Notes: a model not told the origin generated them from the letters alone. Counted from the first letter of the stretch, positions 6,945 to 15,273 are shown. The stretch: 30,765 nt of DNA from REEB85 sp018971455 (GCA_028871195.1 JAGWNT010000041.1:1-30765); one strand, 5' to 3'. Translations and numbers: made by a program.

Positions 6945-8000
6945 ATGACGAAGCCCCGCATCGCGATCGTGCTGTTCAACCTCGGCGGGCCGGACCGGCC
7001 GGAGGCGGTGCGGCCGTTCCTGCTCAATCTTTTCCGGGATCCGGCGATCCTGCGCGTGCCCTTCTTCGTGCGGCCATTCCTCGCGCGATACATTGCCAGG
7101 GCCCGCACCGGGCCGGCCTCGGCGAATTACGCGCTGATGGGCGGGAAATCGCCCCTGCTCGAACTCACACAACGCCAGGCCCGCGCGCTGGAGGGGGCGT
7201 TCGACGAGGTCGAAGCGCGGTGCTTCATCGCCATGCGCTACTGGCATCCCTTCAGCGATGCCGCCGCGCGCGCGGTGCGTGACTGGGCGCCGGACGAGAT
7301 CGTTCTCCTGCCGCTCTATCCGCAATATTCGACGACCACCACCGGAAGCTCGCTGACCGCGTGGCGCGAGGCGGCGGCCAGGTGCGGCCTGGTGGCGCCG
7401 GTGACATCGCTGTGCTGCTACCACGCCGACGGGGCGTTTGCCGCCGCCACCGCGGCCGGCATCCAGGCAGCCTACGACAAGGCCCGCGCCGGCCTCGATC
7501 CCGCGGTGAAGCTGCGCGTGCTGTTCTCCGCCCATGGCCTGCCGGAGACCATCGTCAAGCGCGGTGATCCCTATCAGTTCCAGATCGAGCAGAGCGTCGC
7601 GGCCGTGCGCCGGCGGCTCGAGATCGACGCGCTCGACGCGGTGATCTGCTACCAGTCGCGTGCCACGCCGCAGAAATGGATCGGCCCCTCCACCGATGAC
7701 GAGGTGATGCGCGCCGGGCGCGACGGTGTTGCGGTGCTGGTGGTGCCGATCGCCTTCGTCTCCGAACATTCGGAAACCCTCGTCGAGCTCGACATCGAAT
7801 ACCGTGACCTGGCGGAGAAGCATGGCGTGAAGGGGTATTTCCGCGTTCCGGCGCAGAATGACGATCCGGGCTTCATCGCGGCCCTGGCCGATCTGGTGCG
7901 GCGGGCGCGCGGCTTCGGGCCGGGATTGTGCAGCTTCGCCGGTGCGGGTCTCTGCCCTGCCGAGCACACGGATTGCCCGCATCGCAGGGCCAGCCGATGA
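6945..8000 (+). CDS. hemH: Ferrochelatase, probably Fe-S containing
   Basis: A 351-residue enzyme that inserts ferrous iron into protoporphyrin IX. The family start RIAIVLFNLGGPDRP is present. The catalytic histidine is H197 in LFSAHGLP, and the acidic active-site residue is E277 in SEHSETLVELDIEY. Unusually, the C-terminus carries three cysteines (C329, C337, C344), and C157/C158 fall in the segment aligned by eye with the human ligand Cys196. [2Fe-2S] clusters are known in human, Caulobacter and mycobacterial ferrochelatases, so a cluster is likely here, by inference. The stop codon overlaps the start of the HAD gene (ATGA), implying translational coupling. Confidence 0.95.
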   Translation: MTKPRIAIVLFNLGGPDRPEAVRPFLLNLFRDPAILRVPFFVRPFLARYIARARTGPASANYALMGGKSPLLELTQRQARALEGAFDEVEARCFIAMRYWHPFSDAAARAVRDWAPDEIVLLPLYPQYSTTTTGSSLTAWREAAARCGLVAPVTSLCCYHADGAFAAATAAGIQAAYDKARAGLDPAVKLRVLFSAHGLPETIVKRGDPYQFQIEQSVAAVRRRLEIDALDAVICYQSRATPQKWIGPSTDDEVMRAGRDGVAVLVVPIAFVSEHSETLVELDIEYRDLAEKHGVKGYFRVPAQNDDPGFIAALADLVRRARGFGPGLCSFAGAGLCPAEHTDCPHRRASR

Positions 8001-8695
8001 CGCCGGAGCATCTGATGCGGAGCCGGTCCGGCCGGCTCGGTCTGGTCATCTTCGATTGCGACGGGGTGCTGGTGGACAGCGAGCCGGTAGCCAATCGTGT
8101 CGTGGCCGGGGCCCTGTCCGAACAGGGCTGGGCGATGACACCGCCCGAGGCGGACCGGCTCTTTCTCGGCATGACGCTGACCGACATGGTGCCGATGATC
8201 GAGGAACGGCTCGGCCGCCGCTTGCCGGCCGGCTGGAAGGACGGGCTGATGGCGGAGCTGATTGCCGCCCTGGGGCGGGAGGCCACGCCGATTCCGGGCG
8301 CGGTGGAGGCGCTGCATGCGCTGAGCGGGTGGGGCGTGCCGTGGCGCGTCGCGTCCAATTCCTCGCACGAGGAGATGCGCGCGAAATTCGCCCGCATCGG
8401 CGTGGCCGAGCTGGTGGCCGGGCGGGTGCACAGCCATCGCGACGTGGCGCGGGGCAAGCCGGCGCCCGATCTGTTCCTCGCCGCCGCGGCGCGCCAGGGT
8501 GTCGCGCCGGAAGGCTGCGTGGTGATCGAGGATTCGCGCCCCGGCGCGCGCGCCGCCGCGGCCGCCGGCATGGCCTGCCTCGCCTATGTGCCGCGTGGCG
8601 ACGGGGCGGCCCTGCGCGCCGAGGGGGCCGTGCCCTTCGCCTCGATGTTCGACCTGCCGGCACTTGTCCGCCTGGCCAGGGAGAATGCGGCATGA
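7997..8695 (+). CDS. HAD-superfamily phosphatase (subfamily IA)
   Basis: A 232-residue haloacid dehalogenase-like hydrolase. Motif I is FDCDGVLVDSEP with nucleophile D20 and acid/base D22; motif II is ASNSS; motif III is the lysine in RGKPAPDLF; motif IV is VIEDSRPG. A helical cap lies between motifs I and II, as in phosphoglycolate phosphatase and beta-phosphoglucomutase relatives. The physiological substrate is unknown. The start is chosen at 7997 because ATGA overlaps the hemH stop, and the product then begins shortly before motif I. The end overlaps hemJ by the same ATGA arrangement, so it is embedded in the haem operon. Confidence 0.88.
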   Translation: MTPEHLMRSRSGRLGLVIFDCDGVLVDSEPVANRVVAGALSEQGWAMTPPEADRLFLGMTLTDMVPMIEERLGRRLPAGWKDGLMAELIAALGREATPIPGAVEALHALSGWGVPWRVASNSSHEEMRAKFARIGVAELVAGRVHSHRDVARGKPAPDLFLAAAARQGVAPEGCVVIEDSRPGARAAAAAGMACLAYVPRGDGAALRAEGAVPFASMFDLPALVRLARENAA

Positions 8696-9138
8696 CGATC
8701 CTGCTGCCGCTCTACCTGTGGATCAAGTCGTTGCATATCATCAGCATGGTGGCGTGGATGGCGGGCATGTTCTATCTGCCGCGGCTCTACGTCTATCACT
8801 GCGGCCTGCGGCGCGGCTCGGCGGAGAGCGAGCGTTTCAAGGTGATGGAGCGCCGGCTGCTCAAGCAGATCATCAATCCGGCGATGATGTCGACATGGAC
8901 GTTCGGCCTCCTCCTGGTGGCGACACCCGGGGTGATCGACTGGCATGCCGGCTGGTGGCATGTGAAGCTGCTGGCGGTGATCCTGATGTCCGGTTTCCAC
9001 GGCGCCCTGTCGAAATGGCGGCGGGATTTCCTGGAGGACCGCAACACCCGCTCGGAGCGCTTCTATCGGATCGCCAACGAAGTGCCGACGCTCCTGCTCA
9101 TCGTCATCGTCTTCATGGTGATCGCACGGCCGTTCTGA
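8692..9138 (+). CDS. hemJ: Protoporphyrinogen oxidase HemJ
   Basis: A 148-residue membrane protein of the HemJ family (TIGR00701), the oxidase that makes protoporphyrin IX in most alphaproteobacteria lacking HemG and HemY. The first helix contains WIKSLHIISMVAWMAGMFYL with the conserved H15. The charged segment ERRLLKQIINPAMM and the WWHVKLLAVILMSGFHG helix are also characteristic. About four hydrophobic helices are visible. The gene overlaps the HAD gene at its start (ATGA) and the GNAT gene at its end (TGATG). With hemE and hemH nearby, it completes three late steps of haem synthesis in one transcript. Confidence 0.93.
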   Translation: MTILLPLYLWIKSLHIISMVAWMAGMFYLPRLYVYHCGLRRGSAESERFKVMERRLLKQIINPAMMSTWTFGLLLVATPGVIDWHAGWWHVKLLAVILMSGFHGALSKWRRDFLEDRNTRSERFYRIANEVPTLLLIVIVFMVIARPF

Positions 9139-9593
9139 TGACCTATCTGATCCGCCTGCCCGATGGCTACGAGATCAGCGACGATGCGGCACGCCTCGAT
9201 GTCGAGGCCGTGCACGCGTTCATCGCCGGTGACAGCTATTGGGGAATGGGGCGCGCCCGGACCGACATGGTCCGCGCCATTGCCGGTTCGTTGTGCTTCG
9301 GCCTCTACGCGCCGGATGGCCACCAGGCCGGCTTCGCCCGGCTGGTCACCGACCGAGCGCTGGCCGCCCATCTCGCCGACGTGTTCGTTCTGCCGGCTCA
9401 TCGCGGCCGTGGCCTGTCCAAGGCGCTGATCGCGGCCATGCTCGCCCATCCCGATCTGCGCGGCGTCGAGCGCTGGACGCTCAGCACCGCGGACGCCCAT
9501 GGGCTCTATGCCCGTTTCGGCTTCGGCCCGCACCCCGATGTCACCACCCAGATGTGGCGGCTCAAGCGGCCGGATACCCCGGCGCCGGGCTGA
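9138..9593 (+). CDS. GNAT-family N-acetyltransferase
   Basis: A 151-residue acetyltransferase of the Gcn5-related fold. The acetyl-CoA pyrophosphate loop is RGRGLSKALIAAML, preceded by the strand ADVFVLPAHRG. The C-terminal half contains LYARFGF, typical of the last strands and helix. The acceptor (small molecule or protein) is unknown. Its start codon overlaps the hemJ stop by one base (TGATG), so it is translated as the last gene of the haem cluster. A link to haem synthesis is suggested only by this position. Confidence 0.85.
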   Translation: MTYLIRLPDGYEISDDAARLDVEAVHAFIAGDSYWGMGRARTDMVRAIAGSLCFGLYAPDGHQAGFARLVTDRALAAHLADVFVLPAHRGRGLSKALIAAMLAHPDLRGVERWTLSTADAHGLYARFGFGPHPDVTTQMWRLKRPDTPAPG

Positions 9594-9870
9594 GCGGCGC
9601 CCGCGCTCACCCCCCGCCCTGGCCCGGTTTCCGCCGGACCCGGCCTTGACGCCACCGCGCCGACTCCATAGTTTCGGCCCGTCGCGGGGCGAATCCGTCT
9701 GCCCGGCGCCAACCTCCCTCCGACCGGGACAGTTCCGCGTGACCTCTCGATGGTGGCCCTTCAGGGCCGGTCGGGCAGGCATATGGCGAGCGGGCCAGGT
9801 GGCATTGATGCCCGCCTGCGGCCCGCAACTGGCCCTCCCCCTCTGACGTAATCTCTTTCGAGGCGTCCCG
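9594..9870 (+). promoter_or_regulatory. rho leader and promoter region
   Basis: No gene is seen in these 277 bases. A plausible sigma-70 promoter is TTGACG (9646-9651) with TAGTTT (9669-9674) at 17 bases spacing. That would leave a leader of nearly 200 bases before rho. The leader contains a small hairpin, GGCCC-TTCA-GGGCC (9755-9768), and C-rich unstructured stretches. Autoregulation of rho through its leader is known in other bacteria; here it is only a possibility. Confidence 0.4.
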
Positions 9871-11145
9871 ATGCACCTCGCCGAACTCAAGAAAAAGCCG
9901 CCGGCCGACCTGCTCAGCTTCGCCGAATCATTGCAGATCGAAAACGCCTCCAGCCTGCGCAAGCAGGACATGATGTTCGCCATCCTGAAGAACCTGGCCG
10001 AGAACGACCAGGCGATCTATGGCGAGGGTACGCTCGAGATCCTGCCTGACGGGTTCGGCTTTCTGCGCAGCCCGGAGAGCAACTATCTGCCCGGGCCGGA
10101 CGACATCTACATCTCGCCGAGCCAGGTGCGCCGCTTCGCGTTGCGCACCGGCGACACGGTGGAAGGGCAGATTCGCGCGCCCAAGGATGGCGAGCGTTAT
10201 TTCGCCCTGCTCAAGGTCAACGCGATCAATTTCGAGCCGCCCGAGGCGGTGCGTCACCGGATCAATTTCGACAACCTCACGCCGCTCTATCCCGACCAGC
10301 GGCTGAAGATGGAAATCGAATACGCCGAGCCGCCGGCCAAGGGTGTGACGCGCGACAACATCCCGCGGGTGATCGACCTCGTGGCCCCGATCGGCAAGGG
10401 CCAGCGGGCACTGATCGTCGCCCCCCCGCGCACCGGCAAGACGATGATGCTGCAGAGCATCGCCAAGTCGATCTCGGCCAACCATCCGGAGGCTTTTCTC
10501 ATCGTGCTGCTCATCGACGAGCGGCCGGAGGAGGTCACCGACATGGCGCGTACGGTGAAGGGCGAAGTGGTGGCCTCCACCTTCGACGAGCCGGCCACCC
10601 GCCACGTGCAGGTGACGGAGATGGTGCTGGAGAAGGCCAAGCGCCTCGTCGAGCACAAGCGCGACGTGGTCATCCTGCTCGATTCCATCACCCGCCTTGC
10701 CCGCGCCTACAACACCGTCGTGCCCTCGTCGGGCAAGGTGCTGACCGGCGGCGTGGACGCCAATGCGCTGCAGAAGCCCAAGCGTTTCTTCGGCGCGGCG
10801 CGCAATATCGAGGAGGGCGGCTCCCTGACCATCATCGCGACCGCGCTGATCGATACCGGCAGCCGCATGGACGAGGTGATCTTCGAGGAGTTCAAGGGCA
10901 CCGGCAATTCCGAGGTCATTCTCGACCGCAAGCTGTCGGACAAGCGCACCTTCCCGGCCATCGACATCACCAAATCCGGCACCCGCAAGGAAGAGCTGCT
11001 GGTGGACAAGGGCACGCTGTCCAAGATGTGGGTGCTGCGCCGCATCCTCAATCCGATGGGCACCATGGATGCGATGGATTTTCTGCTCGACAAGCTGAAA
11101 TACAGCAAATCGAACCAGGATTTCTTCGACGCGATGAATACCTGA
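9871..11145 (+). CDS. rho: Transcription termination factor Rho
   Basis: A 424-residue hexameric RNA helicase that ends transcription at Rho-dependent sites. The order is an N-terminal helical domain (LAELKKKPPADLLSFAESL), an RNA-binding cold-shock-like fold with DGFGFLR (60-66), Walker A APPRTGKT (184-191), Walker B VVILLDS (266-272), and the Q/R-loop region. All expected motifs are intact and the length is typical. The start is MHLAELK, as in homologues. Location close to hemE, hemH and hemJ near the origin is normal for alphaproteobacteria. Confidence 0.98.
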   Translation: MHLAELKKKPPADLLSFAESLQIENASSLRKQDMMFAILKNLAENDQAIYGEGTLEILPDGFGFLRSPESNYLPGPDDIYISPSQVRRFALRTGDTVEGQIRAPKDGERYFALLKVNAINFEPPEAVRHRINFDNLTPLYPDQRLKMEIEYAEPPAKGVTRDNIPRVIDLVAPIGKGQRALIVAPPRTGKTMMLQSIAKSISANHPEAFLIVLLIDERPEEVTDMARTVKGEVVASTFDEPATRHVQVTEMVLEKAKRLVEHKRDVVILLDSITRLARAYNTVVPSSGKVLTGGVDANALQKPKRFFGAARNIEEGGSLTIIATALIDTGSRMDEVIFEEFKGTGNSEVILDRKLSDKRTFPAIDITKSGTRKEELLVDKGTLSKMWVLRRILNPMGTMDAMDFLLDKLKYSKSNQDFFDAMNT

Positions 11146-11152
11146 TCGCGCT

Positions 11153-11176
11153 GCCGGGTCCTCAGGCGGACCCGGC
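11153..11176. terminator. Bidirectional terminator between rho and the methyltransferase gene
   Basis: A nine-bp perfect GC-rich stem (11153-11161 with 11168-11176) closes a six-base loop. The stop codon of the convergent methyltransferase gene (11162-11164) lies inside the loop, so one hairpin can serve both genes. Confidence 0.65.
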
Positions 11177-12010
11177 CCGCACCAGCCAGACCGCACCTTG
11201 CAGGTCGACGCCATCGGCGCCGGCATAGGGCGCCAGCGCCGCGCGGATCGCCGTGCGCACGGCCTGGCGCACATCGTCCGGCTGGTCGAGCAGGGCCCGG
11301 CTTGCCGGGCCGATCGTCATCGCCTGGTCGCTGGCATCATCGAGGTTGTCGCCCAGGCGCATCGGCAGGTCGAACCGCGTGAACACGGGCGCTTCGAATC
11401 CGGCCGCGACCAGGATGCGCGTCACGCGCGCGGGATCGGCGAAGGCGAGCGGGCCGGGTTCGTCGGGGCCGGGGGGCGGCGGCGGCGGCACCAGGGTGGT
11501 GGCGACGGCCAGCGGCACCTTCATCCACAGGTTTTCGTCGAAGGCCCGCCAGGACGCGAAGGTCAGGCGCCCGCCCGGCCGGATGGCGCGGCGGAGATTG
11601 GCGAAGGCGGCGACGGGGTCGGGGAAGAACATCACGCCGAAACGGGAGAAGACGAGGTCGAAGCTGGCCGGGGCGAACGGGTGCGTCGCCGCGTCGGCCA
11701 GCAGGCAGTCGATCCCGGCGCGCCCGGCGGTGCGCTGGCGCGCCACCTCCAGCATCGGCGCCGAGATGTCGATCCCGCTGACATGCCCGCCGGGCCCCAC
11801 CGCATCGGCGAGGGCGAGGATGGTGGCGCCGCAGCCGCAGCCGACATCGAGCACCTTTTCGCCTTGGCGCAGGCCGGCGACGCCGATGGCCGCGTCGCTC
11901 ACCGCGGCGATGGTGGCATCCATGCGCGCCTGCCGCTCGACCCAGCGCGCCGCGCCGGCGCCATTCCAGAAGGCCATCTGCTGGGCGTGCAATGCGGCAG
12001 TGTCGGTCAT
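11162..12010 (-). CDS. Class I SAM-dependent methyltransferase
   Basis: A 282-residue methyltransferase of the UbiE/Methyltransf_11 type. Motif I is VLDVGCGCGATI (residues 53-64), motif II lies at GIDIS, and the region FDLVFSRFGVMFFPDP follows, with FANLRRAIRPGGRLTFASW as the post-motif strand. A run of prolines (VPPPPPPGPDEPGP) separates the core from the C-terminal part. The substrate is unknown; relatives act on small molecules. It diverges from ahcY, which removes the S-adenosylhomocysteine such enzymes produce, with 112 bases between the two start codons. Confidence 0.88.
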   Translation of the reverse strand: MTDTAALHAQQMAFWNGAGAARWVERQARMDATIAAVSDAAIGVAGLRQGEKVLDVGCGCGATILALADAVGPGGHVSGIDISAPMLEVARQRTAGRAGIDCLLADAATHPFAPASFDLVFSRFGVMFFPDPVAAFANLRRAIRPGGRLTFASWRAFDENLWMKVPLAVATTLVPPPPPPGPDEPGPLAFADPARVTRILVAAGFEAPVFTRFDLPMRLGDNLDDASDQAMTIGPASRALLDQPDDVRQAVRTAIRAALAPYAGADGVDLQGAVWLVRAGSA

Positions 12011-12066
12011 GGGGCGCTCCGGGCCATGGGCCGGCCCAGACTAGCCGCGCTGTTCGAGGACTGCAC

Positions 12067-12094
12067 TTGTGGACATAGAGATATCCTTATATAC
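12067..12094 (+). promoter_or_regulatory. ahcY promoter with an embedded imperfect palindrome
   Basis: The AT-rich island contains ATAGAGATATCCTTAT (12075-12090), a 16-base palindrome with six of eight pairs matching around GATATC. A possible -35 (TTGTGG, 12067-12072) and -10 (TATATA, 12088-12093, 15 bases apart) flank it. The symmetry suggests a dimeric repressor site. ArsR-family SahR regulators control ahcY in many Proteobacteria; assigning this site to SahR is inference. Confidence 0.45.
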
Positions 12095-12122
12095 GCCCGC
12101 CGACGATTCCCAGGAGCTTCCC

Positions 12123-13427
12123 ATGCCAGACGCCGCCATCGCCGATTACAAGGTCAAGGACATCTCGCTCGCCGCCTGGGGGGCGAAGGAGATCGCCATG
12201 GCCGAGGACGAGATGCCCGGCCTGATGGCCATCCGCGCCGAGTACGGCACCACCCGGCCGCTCGCCGGCGCGCGCATCGTCGGCTGCCTGCACATGACCA
12301 TCCAGACCGCCGTGCTGATCCAGACGCTGGAGCATCTCGGCGCCTCCGTGCGCTGGTCGTCGTGCAACATCTTCTCCACCCAGGACCACGCCGCCGCCGC
12401 AGTCGCCGCCGCCGGCACGCCGGTCTTCGCCTGGAAGGGCATGAGCGAGGAGGAGTTCTGGTGGTGCATCGAGCAGACGGTGCGCGGGCCGGGCGGCTGG
12501 ACCCCCAATCTGATCCTCGATGACGGCGGCGACGTGACCGCGCTGCTGCACAACAAATATCCCGACATGCTGGCCGATATCCGCGGCCTGTCGGAAGAGA
12601 CCACGACCGGCGTGCACCGGCTGTGGGAGATGGCCAGGGCGGGCACGCTCAAGGTGCCGGCGATCAACGTCAATGACAGCGTGACCAAGTCGAAATTCGA
12701 CAATCTCTACGGCTGCCGCGAATCGCTGGTGGACGCGATCCGCCGCGGCACCGACGTGATGATGGCCGGCAAGGTCGCGGTGGTGAACGGCTTCGGCGAT
12801 GTCGGCAAGGGTTCGGCGGCCAGCCTGCGCAATGCCGGCTGCCGCGTCATGGTCACTGAAATCGACCCGATCTGCGCGCTGCAGGCGGCGATGGAAGGCT
12901 ATGAGGTGACGACGATGGAGGAGGCGGCCCCGCACGCCGACATCTTCGTGACCGCGACCGGCAATGTCGATGTCATCACGCTCGAGCACATGCGCGCCAT
13001 GAAGCACCGCGCCATCGTCTGCAATATCGGGCATTTCGACAGCGAGATTCAGATCGACGCCCTGCGCAATTTCACCTGGGACAACGTCAAGCCCCAGGTG
13101 GACGAGGTGGTGTTCCCGAATGGCCGCCGCCTCATCGTGCTGTCCGAGGGGCGGCTGGTGAATCTTGGCAACGCCACCGGCCATCCGAGCTTCGTGATGT
13201 CGGCCAGCTTCACCAACCAGGTGCTCGCCCAGCTCGAGCTGTGGACGGCGCCCGCCGGCAAATACGAGCGCCAAGTCTATACGCTGCCCAAGCATCTCGA
13301 TGAGAAGGTCGCCGCCCTTCACCTGGCCAAGGTCGGCGCCAAGCTGACCAAGCTGTCGCCGAAGCAGGCCGAATACATCGGCATGTCGGTCACCGGGCCG
13401 TTCAAGCACGACCTCTATCGCTACTGA
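12123..13427 (+). CDS. ahcY: Adenosylhomocysteinase
   Basis: A 434-residue enzyme that splits S-adenosylhomocysteine into adenosine and homocysteine, keeping the methylation cycle running. The substrate region includes CNIFSTQDHAAAA (81-93) and NVNDSVTKSKFDN (182-194). The NAD-binding loop is GFGDVGKGSA (223-232). The C-terminus ends with KHDLYRY, as in homologues, where it reaches into the neighbouring subunit. The start is at 12123 because AGGAG lies six bases upstream. An in-frame GTG at 12069 would add 18 residues but falls in the promoter region. A strong hairpin follows the stop codon. Confidence 0.97.
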   Translation: MPDAAIADYKVKDISLAAWGAKEIAMAEDEMPGLMAIRAEYGTTRPLAGARIVGCLHMTIQTAVLIQTLEHLGASVRWSSCNIFSTQDHAAAAVAAAGTPVFAWKGMSEEEFWWCIEQTVRGPGGWTPNLILDDGGDVTALLHNKYPDMLADIRGLSEETTTGVHRLWEMARAGTLKVPAINVNDSVTKSKFDNLYGCRESLVDAIRRGTDVMMAGKVAVVNGFGDVGKGSAASLRNAGCRVMVTEIDPICALQAAMEGYEVTTMEEAAPHADIFVTATGNVDVITLEHMRAMKHRAIVCNIGHFDSEIQIDALRNFTWDNVKPQVDEVVFPNGRRLIVLSEGRLVNLGNATGHPSFVMSASFTNQVLAQLELWTAPAGKYERQVYTLPKHLDEKVAALHLAKVGAKLTKLSPKQAEYIGMSVTGPFKHDLYRY

Positions 13428-13442
13428 GGGTTCACCCGTCGA

Positions 13443-13470
13443 ACGCGGCCCCGCGCTGACGGGGCCGCGT
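13443..13470 (+). terminator. ahcY terminator
   Basis: A ten-bp perfect stem (13443-13452 with 13461-13470) closes an eight-base loop, followed by TAACGTGTCCTTG. It begins 16 bases after the ahcY stop. Confidence 0.75.
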
Positions 13471-13611
13471 TAACGTGTCCTTGATTTCACGTAACCATCA
13501 TGGCACGGCCAGGACGGATGCCCCTATCCGGCCCTACAAACGCGCTCGAAAAACGAGTCGCCCGGACATACCGCCCAGGAAGATCGCCTCGCTCCGCGGG
13601 AGGAGCCGCCC

Positions 13612-13839
13612 ATGACCGCATCCGACGCCTACGATCTCAGCCAGCCCTGCACAAGCACGCTGCGGCGCATCCTGCCGCACACGCACGACAATGCCCTGGC
13701 GGCCGATCTGCTATTCCTCGAACGCTGGGAAATGGCGCCCCTGCCCGGCCCGGCCAGCGCCTTGCGCATCAGCCAGATCCGCCGCGCCAACCCGGAGCTG
13801 GCCGCGGCGATCCGTGCCGAAATCAACGCCGTGAAGTAA
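13612..13839 (+). CDS. Small orphan protein, 75 residues
   Basis: I do not recognise this protein. The start has a good ribosome binding site (AGGAG at 13601-13605, six-base gap). The product has a balanced composition, no signal peptide and no membrane helix: an N-terminal part LSQPCTSTLRRILPHTHDNA, an acidic/aromatic middle (LLFLERWEM), and a helical C-terminus RANPELAAAIRAEINAVK. It stands alone between the ahcY terminator and the convergent M20 gene, whose stop is only four bases away. The frame carries no other candidate gene, and the protein is less Arg/Pro-rich than the neighbouring shadow frames, which supports it being real. Confidence 0.6.
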   Translation: MTASDAYDLSQPCTSTLRRILPHTHDNALAADLLFLERWEMAPLPGPASALRISQIRRANPELAAAIRAEINAVK

Positions 13840-13842
13840 GCC

Positions 13843-15273
13843 CTACCCGGCCGCTTTCCTGATCGGCGGCTGCACCTCGGCCGGGATCGGGCAAACATAG
13901 GGGCTGGCTTGCGTGCGCGCCGCGAGGTCCGCCTTGGCGCGGGCCACCAGCGCCGGATCGGCCAGCGCGTCGGTCGCCGTCGCCGCCATCACCTTGGCGA
14001 CATGCACCATCCCCTTCTTGGCGAGCGGAGACTTGCCCTGCGCGGTGAGCTGCCAGGAATGGAACGGCGTGCCGATGGCGATCGTCGCCCCATCGGCCTG
14101 CACCAGCGGCACCACCCAGCTGACATCGCCCACATCGGTGCTGCCCAGCATCCGTTCGCCCACCAGGCCGAGCGGCACGATGGCGTCCGACAGCGGCTGG
14201 TCGAAGCGGATCGGCAGGCCGGCACGGCGATACTGGGCGGCGATATCGGCCTCGCTCAGCGTTGCGCGGATCTGCTCGGCGAAAGCGCGGTCCGCGGCGT
14301 CGAAGGGCGGCGGGCCGAGGCGCATGAAATTGTCATGCATGGCCTTCTCCAGCGGCGCGTTGCCCTGCAGGTTCGACACCGCGCTGATGATGCGCATATC
14401 GACCGCGGTCTCGGTCATCAGCGCGGCACCCTGGGCGACCTTCTTCACCCGCTCGACCAGCGCCTGCATCTCCGCATTGTCGCGCGCGCGCACCGCATAG
14501 CGCACGGTGGCCCGGGCCTGCACCACATTGGGCGCGATGCCGCCGCCATCGAGCATGGCGTAATGGATGCGCGCATCGGAGGGCATGTGCTCGCGCATGT
14601 AGTTCACGCCGACATTCATCAGCTCGACCGCATCGAGCGCCGAGCGGCCAAGATGGGGGGCGGCGGCGGCATGGCTGGCCCGGCCGGTGAACGAGAAATC
14701 GATGCGCGTATTGGCCAGGCTCTGCGCGTCATTGACGCCGGCGAAGGGCATTGGGTGCCAGGTGATGGCGATGTCCACGTCCTCGAAGCAGCCGGCGCGC
14801 ACCATGAACCCCTTGGCCGCCCCGCCCTCCTCGGCCGGGCAGCCATAATAGCGCACGCGCCCCTTCGCGCCGTTTGCCGCCAGCCAGTCCTTCACCGCCG
14901 TCGCCGCCAGCAGGGCCGCCGAGCCGAGCAGATTGTGCCCGCATCCATGGCCCATGCCGTCGCCGGGGAGCGGCCGCGGCTCGGCCACGCCCGCCTCCTG
15001 GCTCAGCCCGGGCAGCGCGTCGTATTCGCCGAGAATGGCGATCACCGGCCCATCCTCGCCGGCCTCGCCCATCACCGCCGTGGGAATGCCGGCGAGGTTT
15101 TCGGTGATGCGAAACCCTTGCGCCGCGAGCATCGCGGTGTGCTCGGCCACCGAGTTGTACTCGTTGTAGGCGATCTCCGGCCGCTCCCAGATACGATCGC
15201 TCAGGGCCTCGAACTCGTCGCGCTTCTCGTCAACCAGCCGCCAGACCAACTCACTGTTCTGCATCACCCGCAT
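13843..15273 (-). CDS. M20-family amidohydrolase, AbgB-like
   Basis: A 476-residue peptidase-fold amidohydrolase resembling the AbgB subunit of p-aminobenzoyl-glutamate hydrolase. Metal-site segments are GEYDALPG near residue 83, GHGCGHN near 110 and GCPAEEGGAAK near 145. The dimerisation insert is seen in FTGRASHAAAAPHLGRSALDA. The C-terminal IGTPFHSWQLTAQGKSPLAKKGM motif is typical of this subgroup. The likely reaction is cleavage of an amide-linked amino acid, though the true substrate is unknown. No AbgA partner is next to it, so it may act alone. Start at MRVM or MQNS (three codons later) is undecided. The DMT exporter lies upstream on the same strand with a 103-base gap. Confidence 0.88.
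   Translation of the reverse strand: MRVMQNSELVWRLVDEKRDEFEALSDRIWERPEIAYNEYNSVAEHTAMLAAQGFRITENLAGIPTAVMGEAGEDGPVIAILGEYDALPGLSQEAGVAEPRPLPGDGMGHGCGHNLLGSAALLAATAVKDWLAANGAKGRVRYYGCPAEEGGAAKGFMVRAGCFEDVDIAITWHPMPFAGVNDAQSLANTRIDFSFTGRASHAAAAPHLGRSALDAVELMNVGVNYMREHMPSDARIHYAMLDGGGIAPNVVQARATVRYAVRARDNAEMQALVERVKKVAQGAALMTETAVDMRIISAVSNLQGNAPLEKAMHDNFMRLGPPPFDAADRAFAEQIRATLSEADIAAQYRRAGLPIRFDQPLSDAIVPLGLVGERMLGSTDVGDVSWVVPLVQADGATIAIGTPFHSWQLTAQGKSPLAKKGMVHVAKVMAATATDALADPALVARAKADLAARTQASPYVCPIPAEVQPPIRKAAG

Noticed and set aside
5889..7982. A minus-strand open frame of 697 codons
   Set aside because: It is antisense to hemE and hemH, both with clear motifs; its product is low-complexity Arg/Gly/His-rich.
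12011..12122. SAH or SAM riboswitch before ahcY
   Set aside because: The leader from the likely promoter is only about 20-30 bases, too short for any known class.
13500..13862. 120-codon frame overlapping the small orphan gene
   Set aside because: It lacks a ribosome binding site and is His/Pro/Arg-rich; the 75-residue frame is better supported.
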